From NCBI GenBank assembly GCA_964593455.1, contig CAZQHK010000050.1, positions 1 through 27,012 on the forward strand: a DNA stretch of 27,012 nt, written 5' to 3'. Under the pieces are notes generated by a model. That model saw only the letters and a program-made list of their open reading frames with translations, made no database searches and was not told the DNA's origin. Source of the DNA: CAZQHK01 sp964593455. GTDB taxonomy: Bacteria; Muiribacteriota; CAYSPT01. Below, in pieces: positions 1 to 7,156 of this stretch. The stretch's first letter is position 1. Every line of letters begins with the position of its first letter. The position numbers were made by a program, and so were the translations under genes.

Positions 1-90
1 GTCCTCGATAATCCGAAGCAGAGAAGTTTGCTGCTTCGGTGTCAGCGAGGGTAACCGCTCTAAAAGCTTCTTAAACTCTCTGGATTTCAT
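1..90 (-). CDS. Transposase N-terminus (partial, runs off the window)
   Basis: Thirty codons are visible, starting MKSREFKKLLERLPSLTPKQ and running through the window edge. A strong ribosome site (GGGAGGAGG) lies about 8 nt before the ATG at 88-90. The leucine-rich start with L-T-P-x-Q followed by a short helix resembles the N-terminus of IS1595-type transposases, which normally precedes a CxxC zinc ribbon and a DDE catalytic domain; none of those parts are in view. The start codon and ribosome site are directly visible; the family is inferred from a short N-terminus only. It could also be another small helical DNA-binding protein. Confidence 0.45.
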   Translation of the reverse strand, partial: MKSREFKKLLERLPSLTPKQQTSLLRIIED

Positions 91-161
91 ATGTTTGGGC
101 CTCCTCCCACGTAGTATATGGGAAGATCTATCAACTATCAACACTTAAGAGTGACAGAGCC
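1..161 (-). mobile_element. Partial insertion sequence, 5' end only (IS1595-like, tentative)
   Basis: The minus strand holds the start of a transposase-like gene at 90, with an outer end that I place near 161. Reading inward on the minus strand from 161 the sequence begins GGCTCTGTCACTC, which resembles terminal inverted repeats of IS1595/ISL3-type elements as I remember them. The bases just outside (162-169, TAATTTTT) could be one copy of an 8-bp target duplication, but the other end lies outside the window, so neither the inverted repeat nor the duplication can be confirmed. Confidence 0.45.
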
Positions 162-186
162 TAATTTTTACTCCTACTTTGGTTCA

Positions 187-259
187 TGGCGTTTGAGCAG
201 CGAGGCATATCGTCTGCTCCAAACGCCATCTGAAACACCGTCTTTGGTCGGTGTTTCAG
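187..259 (-). terminator. Two adjacent hairpins after the dehydrogenase-like gene
   Basis: Just past the stop codon of the minus-strand gene ending at 256 there is a perfect 11-bp stem (CTGAAACACCG at 230-240 pairing with CGGTGTTTCAG at 249-259, 8-nt loop) that includes the stop codon. It is followed by a second stem of 14 bp with one bulged base (187-200 with 214-228). No clear U-run follows either hairpin, so these may be a weak terminator or 3' mRNA-protecting structures rather than a classical intrinsic terminator. Confidence 0.5.
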
Positions 260-1323
260 CATTTCAGCATCTTGAGTTTGGCCACGCCGGCCAGATAGTC
301 TTGGGCCAGGCTGAGGGCAATCCCGGTAATACAGCTCTTTTGTTCTTTCGCCATCTGGATGATATTCAGGGTATTGAAGTATATGTCCTTGATCTCCTTC
401 TCGGTTTTTTCCCGGCCGTATCCCGCCAGTTCGTTGGAAACCTGGATGATCTCTCCCGAATTAACGACGAAACCGGGAACGAAAAGGATATGTTTTTCGG
501 TCAGCCGGTCGCAGAGCTTGTCGTCGGCCAGGATGCGGTTTACGGACCCGGTAACAATCTTGCATTTCAAAAGATCGATATGTTCCCCGGTAATGGCATG
601 ACTGAAGGATGAGGAGCAGAACACGTCACAGTCCGTCTTGAATATCTCCGCGGGTTTCACGGCCGCCACCCCGGAATACTTATCCTGTATGTCTTTGATC
701 TTGTCGTACACCAGGTCGGTAACCACCACCTCGGCACCCTCGTTGATGAGCTCTTCTACTATCCAGCGGCCCACCCGGCCGACACCCTGGACCGCTACCT
801 TGACTCCCTTGAGGCTGATTTCGCCCGTCAAGTCCTTGATAGCGGCCTTTATTCCCCAGATAATGCCTCTGGCGGTGCTGAGGGAGGTGTCGCCTGACCC
901 CCCATACATTTCCGGCAACCCCAGCACGTGGGCTGTTTCTTTTTTCATGGAGAGCAGGTCTTCGGCGGAAATACCGGACTCGCCGGTCAGCAGTATTCGG
1001 CCGTTGAACTTGTCCACGAAAGCGCCCAGGGACCGGAAATACATCTCCGATTTCACGTCTCCCTGGTCGCCCAGCAGGATAACGCATCCCCCGCCCACGT
1101 CGTGGCTCATCAAGGCTGCGCTGTATGCGTTGAAGGCTGCCTCGTTGATGGCGTCGCTGATCGCCTGCTCGAGGTCCTGGTAATCGAATACCCGGCAACT
1201 GCAGATAGATGGTCCCAAGGTGACATTGTTAATGGCCACGATGGCCTTGAGCGATACCGACGGTTCATTGAAAAAAATAACCTCTTTCGAGGCTGTTTCA
1301 TTCATTCCGGCAAAAATATCCAT
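256..1323 (-). CDS. Leucine/glutamate-dehydrogenase-like protein lacking catalytic lysines
   Basis: 355 aa with the two-domain fold of Leu/Phe/Glu dehydrogenases: N-terminal substrate domain, then an NAD-binding domain with GVGRVG at about residues 180-185. I chose the start MDIFAGMNET at 1323 because it has an AGAAGGAG ribosome site 8 nt away and matches the family N-terminus (MxIFxxM); an earlier ATG at 1371 lies inside the upstream gene. In true leucine dehydrogenases Lys68 (TYK) and Lys80 (GGGK) bind substrate and catalyse; here the same positions read Ser68 (NAYS) and Cys80 (GGGC). The usual GGT-R loop reads C-S-C-R and the T-A-E-D motif reads T-G-E-S. The NAD site looks intact, so I infer an NAD-binding protein that is probably not an amino-acid dehydrogenase. 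Last gene of the HMG-CoA synthase/thiolase/DUF35 operon. Confidence 0.8.
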   Translation of the reverse strand: MDIFAGMNETASKEVIFFNEPSVSLKAIVAINNVTLGPSICSCRVFDYQDLEQAISDAINEAAFNAYSAALMSHDVGGGCVILLGDQGDVKSEMYFRSLGAFVDKFNGRILLTGESGISAEDLLSMKKETAHVLGLPEMYGGSGDTSLSTARGIIWGIKAAIKDLTGEISLKGVKVAVQGVGRVGRWIVEELINEGAEVVVTDLVYDKIKDIQDKYSGVAAVKPAEIFKTDCDVFCSSSFSHAITGEHIDLLKCKIVTGSVNRILADDKLCDRLTEKHILFVPGFVVNSGEIIQVSNELAGYGREKTEKEIKDIYFNTLNIIQMAKEQKSCITGIALSLAQDYLAGVAKLKMLKC

Positions 1324-1357
1324 TGATCTGGCTCCTTCTAGCTCAATCACAGAGGTC

Positions 1358-1744
1358 TTATATCGGGACACACTTGTAACCGTAGCACTTTATGCCCGAT
1401 TTACCCTCTTCCCGGATCTTGCGGAACACTATTTTCACACGCTGTCCGATCTTCAATTCTCCTGTGTAATCCACGATTTGGGTAGTGATACAGACTCCGT
1501 CCATGAGCTTGATGATCCCCATGGCATACGGTGACTCGAGGGTGAACTGGGATGGGGAAACGTGAATAATCGTGTACGATAGGATCTCTCCTTCGTCCGG
1601 GAGGATAATATCGGTAAATTCTCGATCATGGCAGGCGGAACAGACCGGACGGGGAGGGAAGAAGACCTTGCCGCAACCGGCGCACTGTTTCGCTTCCAGG
1701 CGGTAACGCTGCGGAATTTCACGCCAATATCGAGCTTCGGACAT
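1358..1744 (-). CDS. DUF35 zinc-ribbon/OB-fold acyl-CoA-binding partner protein
   Basis: 128 aa. An N-terminal rubredoxin-like zinc ribbon is visible (C21-x2-C24 and C35-x2-C38), followed by an OB-fold beta-barrel ending in K-C-Y-G-Y-K. In archaea the equivalent small protein is the scaffold that joins acetoacetyl-CoA thiolase to HMG-CoA synthase so that the intermediate is channelled. The gene begins one base after the thiolase stop, with its ribosome site (GGAGGTGG) inside the thiolase 3' end, so the two are translationally coupled. Similar proteins also pair with thiolases in bacterial aromatic and acyl-CoA degradation (BbsA-like), so the exact substrate is not certain. Confidence 0.85.
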   Translation of the reverse strand: MSEARYWREIPQRYRLEAKQCAGCGKVFFPPRPVCSACHDREFTDIILPDEGEILSYTIIHVSPSQFTLESPYAMGIIKLMDGVCITTQIVDYTGELKIGQRVKIVFRKIREEGKSGIKCYGYKCVPI

Positions 1745-1745
1745 G

Positions 1746-2900
1746 TCAGGCCACCTCCAAAATGTGTACCAGCGCGGAGCCGCCGGTCCCGCCCATGTTC
1801 TGGGTCAACCCTCGTTTACAGCCGTCAATCTGCCGTTCTTTTGCTTCTCCCCTGAGTTGTTTGACGATCTCTACCACTTGCCCGATTCCGGTAGCGCCCA
1901 CCGGGTGCCCTTTGGCTTTAAGACCCCCGCTGGTGTTAACGGGAATTTTCCCTTTTAGCGCAGTATCGCCATTTTCCAGGGCTTTCCCCCCGCAACCTTT
2001 CTCGAAAAATCCCAGGTCTTCGGTGGCCATGATTTCCGCGATGGTGAAGCAGTCATGGACCTCCGCCACATCGATGTCGTTCGGGGTCACACCGGCCATG
2101 GCGTAAGCCGTCCGGGCTGCTTCTTCGACCGCTTTCATGGCGGTCAGATCGTCACGGGAGTGCAAAGCGATGGTGTCGGTCGCGAATCCGGTCCCGGTTA
2201 CCTTGATCGGCTTATCGGTAAATTTCCCGGCCAACTCAAGCGGACACAGGATAACGCAGGCCGCCCCATCGGTGATGGGAGAGCAGTCCAGTATTCGCAG
2301 GGGATCAGCGATCATGACGGAGTTAACTACCGTCTCCACGGTGAGCTTGTTCCGATACTGGGCCTGGGGATTTTTTGAGCCGTTTTCGTGGTTCTTCACC
2401 GCCACCATGGCCAGCTGTTCCCGGGTCGTTCCGTACTGATGCATGTGCCGGCGGGCCATCAAAGCATAGAGGCCCGGGAAGGTGATGCCGTTATAGGCTT
2501 CATATTCCTGGTCGCTGGCAGTTGAGAGGGCAAAGGTGGCCTCGCCGGTCGAGACGTCAGTCATCTTTTCCACTCCGCCAGCCAACACGATGTCACTGAA
2601 TCCCGAGGCAACTTCGATGAACGCCTGCCGGAAAGCCAGCCCTCCCGAAGCGCAGGCAGATTCCACCCGGGCCGCCGGGATCGGGTTTACTCCCAGGTAG
2701 TCGGTCAGCAGTGAGGACAGGTGTTCCTGCCCGTTAAAGAGTCCCCCGCTCATACATCCGATATACATGGAATCGATCCGGTCGACGCCGGCGTCAGAAA
2801 TTGCCGGAAGAGCGGCTTCAACAAAAATATCCCGAAACGACTTCCGCCAAAGTTCTCCCCACTTATTAATCCCAATCCCTATAACTGCCACCTCACGCAT
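1746..2900 (-). CDS. SCP2/archaeal-type thiolase (acetyl-CoA acetyltransferase-like)
   Basis: 384 aa, normal length. The active-site cysteine is C83 in V-E-S-A-C-A-S-G-G; H282 lies in E-V-H-D-C-F-T and H332 in the block N-T-S-G-G-L-K-A-K-G-H-P-x-G. The HDCFT motif in place of the second catalytic cysteine is typical of SCP2-type and archaeal thiolases. Such enzymes condense two acetyl-CoA to acetoacetyl-CoA, or run the reverse cleavage. The ATG has AGGTGG about 8 nt upstream. It sits between HMG-CoA synthase (64-nt gap) and the DUF35 gene (1-nt gap), the same trio and order as the archaeal thiolase/HMG-CoA synthase complex, which supports the condensing direction. Acetyl-CoA specificity is inferred from context. 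Confidence 0.88.
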   Translation of the reverse strand: MREVAVIGIGINKWGELWRKSFRDIFVEAALPAISDAGVDRIDSMYIGCMSGGLFNGQEHLSSLLTDYLGVNPIPAARVESACASGGLAFRQAFIEVASGFSDIVLAGGVEKMTDVSTGEATFALSTASDQEYEAYNGITFPGLYALMARRHMHQYGTTREQLAMVAVKNHENGSKNPQAQYRNKLTVETVVNSVMIADPLRILDCSPITDGAACVILCPLELAGKFTDKPIKVTGTGFATDTIALHSRDDLTAMKAVEEAARTAYAMAGVTPNDIDVAEVHDCFTIAEIMATEDLGFFEKGCGGKALENGDTALKGKIPVNTSGGLKAKGHPVGATGIGQVVEIVKQLRGEAKERQIDGCKRGLTQNMGGTGGSALVHILEVA

Positions 2901-2964
2901 ATAAAAACCACCTGGCTTTCAAAATCTCAATCTCAAATATCTCCTTTACGGGGTCTTTTCAACA

Positions 2965-4005
2965 CTACATCCGGATCTTCGCGCGGAACTTGGCGTACAT
3001 CCCGTAGTCGATATAGATCTTATCCGCCAGCAGGTCACGAAGTTTCGGTGCTTTTTCCCTAACTTCATTTATTCTCTCCTGCACAGTGAAAATAAACGAG
3101 TCTGAACCGGCTCCTGAACCGTATGAAACCATCAATATACGCTGGCCGGGCTTCGCTATATCCAGAGTGGCGGCCAAACCCATCGGCGACGCGCCCGAAT
3201 AGGTGTTTCCCAGGATGGGTACCACCCAGCCGGGTTCGATTTTCTCCTTTGGGAAACCGAGGAGTTTAGCGGCTTTCATGGCAAATTTGCCGTTGGGCAT
3301 GTGAAACACCGCGTAGTCGATATCCCCGGGAGTGAGGCTGTTCATCTCCATAATTTTCCTGGCGGCTTTGGTGACATGTCTGAAATAAGCTTCCTCGCCG
3401 GTGAACCGGCCGGCGTGGCGGGGATAAAAAGCATGCTCCCGCCGCCAGAAATCCGGAGTGTCAGTAGCGTACGAGTAAGTGGAGTCAACCGAGGCGATGA
3501 TACCAGCCTCACCGAAAATGTACGCCGCTCCACCGGCGGCAGCCGAGTACTCCAGGGCATCACCCGGCGCCCCCTGGGAGGTATCGGCACCAACCGCCAG
3601 ACCGTATTTCACCATACCTCCCTGCACGAGTCCGATACAGACGAACATGGCCTCACTGCCGGCCTTGCAGGCAAACTCGAAATCAGCGGTATGAAAATCC
3701 GGCTGAGCGCCGATTGCTTCAGCCAGGGTGACACCGCTTGGTTTCACCGCGTACGGGTGGGACTCCGAGCCGATGTAGATGGCGCCGATATCCGCCGGAT
3801 TGATCGCCGCTCTCTTCAAGGCCTGGCGGGCGGCTTCAACTGAAATGGTAATAGTGTCTTCCGATGGGGAAGGTACCGTCTTTTCCTGGAGCATCAAACC
3901 CCGCTTATAGCTTTCCGCGTCATGTCCCCACACCTTGGCTATCTCTTCCACTTTGATACGGTATCGGGGAACGTAGGCACCGTAACCGACTATTCCGACA
4001 GTCAT
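2965..4005 (-). CDS. Hydroxymethylglutaryl-CoA synthase, archaeal type
   Basis: About 346 aa, the length of archaeal HMG-CoA synthases and clearly shorter than eukaryotic or Gram-positive MvaS. The start MTVGIVGYGAYVPRYRIKVE is nearly the archaeal family signature. The catalytic triad is in place: Glu in G-S-E-S-H-P (about residue 81), Cys in E-F-A-C-K-A-G (about 113) and His in V-F-H-M-P-N-G-K (about 235). Reaction: acetoacetyl-CoA + acetyl-CoA to HMG-CoA. Two tandem ATGs are possible (4008 and 4005); I prefer 4005 because it is 7 nt from GGAGG, against 4 nt for the other. First gene of a four-gene operon with thiolase and DUF35. No HMG-CoA reductase is in view, so use in isoprenoid synthesis or another acyl-CoA route is open. 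Confidence 0.9.
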   Translation of the reverse strand: MTVGIVGYGAYVPRYRIKVEEIAKVWGHDAESYKRGLMLQEKTVPSPSEDTITISVEAARQALKRAAINPADIGAIYIGSESHPYAVKPSGVTLAEAIGAQPDFHTADFEFACKAGSEAMFVCIGLVQGGMVKYGLAVGADTSQGAPGDALEYSAAAGGAAYIFGEAGIIASVDSTYSYATDTPDFWRREHAFYPRHAGRFTGEEAYFRHVTKAARKIMEMNSLTPGDIDYAVFHMPNGKFAMKAAKLLGFPKEKIEPGWVVPILGNTYSGASPMGLAATLDIAKPGQRILMVSYGSGAGSDSFIFTVQERINEVREKAPKLRDLLADKIYIDYGMYAKFRAKIRM

Positions 4006-4023
4006 CATTCCACCTCCAAGCTA

Positions 4024-4133
4024 AACCTGGATAATGCAGTAGACTTCTACATCAGGCGAAGCCATCCTGGCTTCACCCCGTATCGGCGGCTGTTTTCGTC
4101 ACCTCGTAACGAAGCCACTGCATTTTTCAGGTT
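4024..4133 (-). repeat. 110-nt element with 17-bp inverted ends and internal hairpins in the HMG-CoA synthase leader
   Basis: The ends AACCTGGATAATGCAGT (4024-4040) and ACTGCATTTTTCAGGTT (4117-4133) are inverted copies with 15 of 17 matches. Read on the minus strand (the transcript of the operon), the closed stem contains three further hairpins: TTCGTTAC/GTGACGAA, GTGAAGCCA/TGGCTTCGC with a GGA loop, and GTAGA/TCTAC. The result is a cloverleaf-like fold lying between the promoter (4178-4206) and the ribosome site of the HMG-CoA synthase gene. It may be a structured regulatory leader or a miniature transposable element; the sequence alone does not decide. Confidence 0.7.
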
Positions 4134-4177
4134 AAATCATATGTATCCCGAGAAAAATCCTTAAAAATCCCACAGTC

Positions 4178-4206
4178 ATTATAACCATACACCAGACCTG
4201 AGTCAA
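4178..4206 (-). promoter_or_regulatory. Sigma70-type promoter for the HMG-CoA synthase operon
   Basis: On the minus strand TTGACT, a 17-nt spacer and a perfect TATAAT. Transcription would start near 4171 and give a leader of about 165 nt that contains the 110-nt inverted-repeat element. Confidence 0.75.
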
Positions 4207-4286
4207 AAACTCTCCGTGAATTGAAGATAAGCAAAAAAAACATTCAGAAGTTGTAGGATGGTAGGTACACTGGTGAAATATACGGG

Positions 4287-6299
4287 TTAGATGATCGAAC
4301 CGGCCAGAATTTCCATAATGTCCTGGATCTGAACTGTGTCCTCGAGTTGTCTGTTCCGTATGTCGTCGTTAAGCATGGTCAGACAGTAGGGGCAAGCTGT
4401 GGCAATAATGTCTGGATTAACGTTAATAAGTTGTTCTGTTCTCAAGGTGCTTACTCGCTGGTCCGATTCTTCCTCCATCCACATCCGTCCGCCGCCGGCT
4501 CCGCAACACATACCGGTGTGGAAATTCCGTTCAGCTTCTCTGAGAATCACGCCGGGAATGGCCTTAAGAATTTCACGGGGTGGCACGTACACTTTATTGT
4601 AGCGGCCGAGATAACAGGAATCGTGATAGACAATGGTTTGTATCGCTTCCTTGTTGATCTGAAACGCCTCATCCTTTAGAAACCGCGCGACTATTTCGCT
4701 GGTGTGGAACACATCGTAATGGCCCCCAAACTGGGGGAACTCGTTCTTGATGGAGTTGAAACAGTGAGGACAATTCGTGATGATTTTTTTGACGTTATAG
4801 TTGGTAAAAACGTTGATGGCGTTCTCAGCCATGCTTTGAAAAAGGTATTCGTTACCTAGTCTCCGCGCGGTATCTCCATCACAGGGCTCATCGTTGCCAA
4901 GAACGGCATAACTCAAACCGGCTGCATTGAATATTTTAGTAACGGCTCTGGTAATCTTCTTCGCCCGGTCGTCAAACGAGCCTGCACAACCTATGTAAAA
5001 GAGGTATTCGGCATCAGGGTGTTCGGACATCAAAGGGATATCCTTCCCTTCCGCCCAGTCTTTTCGCATATTATTACCAAGACCCCAGGGGTTACCCTGG
5101 GTCTCCAGTCCTTTGAAAGTGCGAGTCAATTCTGCAGGGAAGCGGGCTTCCTCCTGGACGAGATGGCGGCGCATATCGATAATTTTATCCAGGTATTCAT
5201 TTAGTACCGGGCATGCATCTTCGCATGCTAAACAGGTACTGCAGGACCACAATACTTCATCGTGGATAACGTTCTCACCGACGATCATCGACGTGTCGTC
5301 TGCATCAAGAATAGATTCGGGGTGTTTGTAAAGATAGTCGCGCAGGTCCAGCACCAACTGCCGGGGTGCAAGAGGTTTACCGGAGTCAGTTGCCGGGCAC
5401 ATGGACGAGCACCGCCCGCACTCTGTACAGGTGTACAGGTCGAGAAGTTGTTTCCAATTGAAATGTGACATCTGTGATATACCAAAGATCTCAGCTGTTT
5501 CGAGATCTTGCTTCGTCAAGCGTCCCGGCGGGTCGAGGTTACTGAAAAAAACGTTGGGTACAGCCGTAATCACGTGGAAATGTTTGGATGACGGCAGTAA
5601 ATTAAGGAAAATAAGTACAATCAGGTTATGAACCCACCAGGCTATATTACTCAACACTTCAGCCATATCAGGACCGAAACCGGCTAATAAATTTCCTACC
5701 ATCTTGCTGACTGGAGACCAGGATCTCTCTGCCTCGATTTCAGGTTGTCCGGATAGAAACACCAACCGTCCACCATCATATACCAGTGTCGAGACTACGA
5801 TGATTGCGATGAAGCAAAGAATTAACAGTGCTTCCCGGTGAGATTCACCGGTCAGCCTGTTTTCTGCCGGTTTAAACCCAAAAAGACGTTGAGGACGGGT
5901 GATCAACCAGCGAACCAGCAACGAAATAACACAGATGAACACAATCACTTCTGTCAGGTCGCGTAGCATCATATAAGGTCCGCCCCAATGGTGGATGTCC
6001 AAAAACGGCAGGTTGGTGTCGGGTTTCCAGCCACGCAAAAACATAGTTATGGCCTGCGCTCCCAGAATAAGAAAACCCCAGAATACAAGAATATGGAAGA
6101 TCCCTGCCGGTTGCTCTCCCTGGAAGAACTTCAATTGACCAAAAGCGTATACAAACGTACGTTTGATGCGTTTGAAAAGTTGGTCAGAACGGTTGGTGGG
6201 ATGAGCTTTCAAGAGGAGGAGCAGGCGTTTGTAAATCTGAAATGAAAATAGTGTTAAAGCGGCCAACAGTGCAACAGTCCAGATGACGGAAGTGAACAT
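4287..6299 (-). CDS. Membrane-bound FeS oxidoreductase with CCG domains (probable ETF:quinone oxidoreductase, EtfD/FadF-like)
   Basis: 670 aa. The N-terminal 250 residues hold about five or six hydrophobic segments like a nitrate-reductase gamma/cytochrome b unit (around 5-30, 65-88, 115-135, 155-175, 220-236). Then come two [4Fe-4S] motifs: C291-C294-C297-C301 and C353-C356-C359-C363. The C-terminal half has two heterodisulfide-reductase CCG domains: C438, C473, C510-x2-C513, and C562, C598-C599, C636-x2-C639. The first CCG has one cysteine where a pair is usual (E-P-C-D). This architecture is known for proteins that carry electrons from electron-transfer flavoprotein (acyl-CoA dehydrogenases) to menaquinone. 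The ATG has GAGGAG about 6 nt upstream. Alone in its transcription unit beside acyl-CoA genes, which fits but does not prove that role. Confidence 0.85.
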   Translation of the reverse strand: MFTSVIWTVALLAALTLFSFQIYKRLLLLLKAHPTNRSDQLFKRIKRTFVYAFGQLKFFQGEQPAGIFHILVFWGFLILGAQAITMFLRGWKPDTNLPFLDIHHWGGPYMMLRDLTEVIVFICVISLLVRWLITRPQRLFGFKPAENRLTGESHREALLILCFIAIIVVSTLVYDGGRLVFLSGQPEIEAERSWSPVSKMVGNLLAGFGPDMAEVLSNIAWWVHNLIVLIFLNLLPSSKHFHVITAVPNVFFSNLDPPGRLTKQDLETAEIFGISQMSHFNWKQLLDLYTCTECGRCSSMCPATDSGKPLAPRQLVLDLRDYLYKHPESILDADDTSMIVGENVIHDEVLWSCSTCLACEDACPVLNEYLDKIIDMRRHLVQEEARFPAELTRTFKGLETQGNPWGLGNNMRKDWAEGKDIPLMSEHPDAEYLFYIGCAGSFDDRAKKITRAVTKIFNAAGLSYAVLGNDEPCDGDTARRLGNEYLFQSMAENAINVFTNYNVKKIITNCPHCFNSIKNEFPQFGGHYDVFHTSEIVARFLKDEAFQINKEAIQTIVYHDSCYLGRYNKVYVPPREILKAIPGVILREAERNFHTGMCCGAGGGRMWMEEESDQRVSTLRTEQLINVNPDIIATACPYCLTMLNDDIRNRQLEDTVQIQDIMEILAGSII

Positions 6300-6323
6300 A
6301 AATTCTCCTCAAAACTTCTGCAA

Positions 6324-6352
6324 ATGTAACAAAATCCCGCTCACTCTGTCAA
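6324..6352 (-). promoter_or_regulatory. Candidate promoter for the FeS oxidoreductase gene
   Basis: A perfect -35 TTGACA, a 17-nt spacer and a weaker -10 (TTACAT) on the minus strand. It would give a very short leader of about 17 nt that still includes the GAGGAG ribosome site. Confidence 0.45.
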
Positions 6353-6628
6353 ATGACGATTTGTTGTTGGGAACTCGTATCTGTATCTCAGCCTGGGAAG
6401 ATTGGTTGACCGAAAGAGTGGGTTATTTTCTCCTGTCCAACTTGCTATGATTTCTATTTTTTGCTATCCTGAATTTATTGAATACCTCAGTGGGCACTTG
6501 AATAGATTTACCTTTTATTGTTTATTGCTATTGTTGTAAAAAAATGTTAAATGGAGATCTGTATGCCTATAGTTGGCGACAAGTTTTCCCACTGTACCTG
6601 CTGTTAAAGAGAGAAAGGGAAACGAGAG
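6353..6628. other. Divergent intergenic region before the cobalamin adenosyltransferase
   Basis: The gap between the two divergent genes is AT-rich with no credible gene. A weak plus-strand promoter can be proposed at 6442-6470 (TTGCTA, 17 nt, TATCCT). The stretch near 6589 (CCCACTG) faintly recalls a B12-box end, but the rest of a cobalamin riboswitch is not recognisable, so I do not call one. Confidence 0.4.
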
Positions 6629-7156
6629 TTGACAAATACTGAAGCCAAAGTTCACGTCTATACGGGGAACGGTAAAGGAAAAACCACTGCTGCTCTCGGT
6701 TTGGCTATGCGTGCCTGCGGTCACGGAAAAAAAGTCAGATTTTTGCAATTTATGAAGGGTGATTCGAAAACAGGAGAAAATCTTATCCGGGAAAAAATTC
6801 CCGGATTTGATATCAGCCTTTTGGGGCAGGCAGACTTCGTTGATCTTGCCAACCCGTCTGATGAAGATCGTGCACTCGCGCGAAAGGGTTGGATGACGGC
6901 GAAAGGAACTCTTCTATCCGGTGAATATGATATGGTGGTCCTCGATGAGTTGAATGTTGTCTTGGCGGCTGGACTTATCGAGCTTGACCAGGTTTTCAAA
7001 GTACTTTCCGGCAGATCTCCCAACACCGAAGTTGTCATTACCGGCCGGGGAGCTCCGCGGGAGTTGGTAAAAAGAGCCGACCTGGTAACAGAGATGCTGG
7101 CCATCAAACATTACTATCAGGAGGGGATTGCGGGACGTGAAGGGATTGAGTGGTAA
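6629..7156 (+). CDS. cobO: Cob(I)alamin adenosyltransferase, CobA/CobO/BtuR family
   Basis: 175 aa, normal for the family. A P-loop G-N-G-K-G-K-T-T at residues 13-20, then V-V-L-D-E-L-N near residue 102 and T-G-R-G-A-P near 137 are family hallmarks. It transfers the adenosyl group of ATP to cob(I)alamin to make coenzyme B12, in the cytoplasm. The start is TTG at 6629: an in-frame stop at 6605 leaves no ATG or GTG before the P-loop region, and AAGGGA lies about 8 nt upstream. The 3' end overlaps the following channel gene by 20 nt or more, so they are probably one transcript although no functional link is known. Near-certain family; the B12-dependent enzymes it serves are not in this window. 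Confidence 0.93.
   Translation: MTNTEAKVHVYTGNGKGKTTAALGLAMRACGHGKKVRFLQFMKGDSKTGENLIREKIPGFDISLLGQADFVDLANPSDEDRALARKGWMTAKGTLLSGEYDMVVLDELNVVLAAGLIELDQVFKVLSGRSPNTEVVITGRGAPRELVKRADLVTEMLAIKHYYQEGIAGREGIEW

Noticed and set aside
118..612. 164-codon plus-strand frame
   Set aside because: Antisense shadow of the dehydrogenase-like gene and of the IS end; no family resemblance.
6540..6628. Cobalamin riboswitch before the adenosyltransferase
   Set aside because: Only a partial B12-box-like CCCACTG is seen; the other conserved segments are missing.
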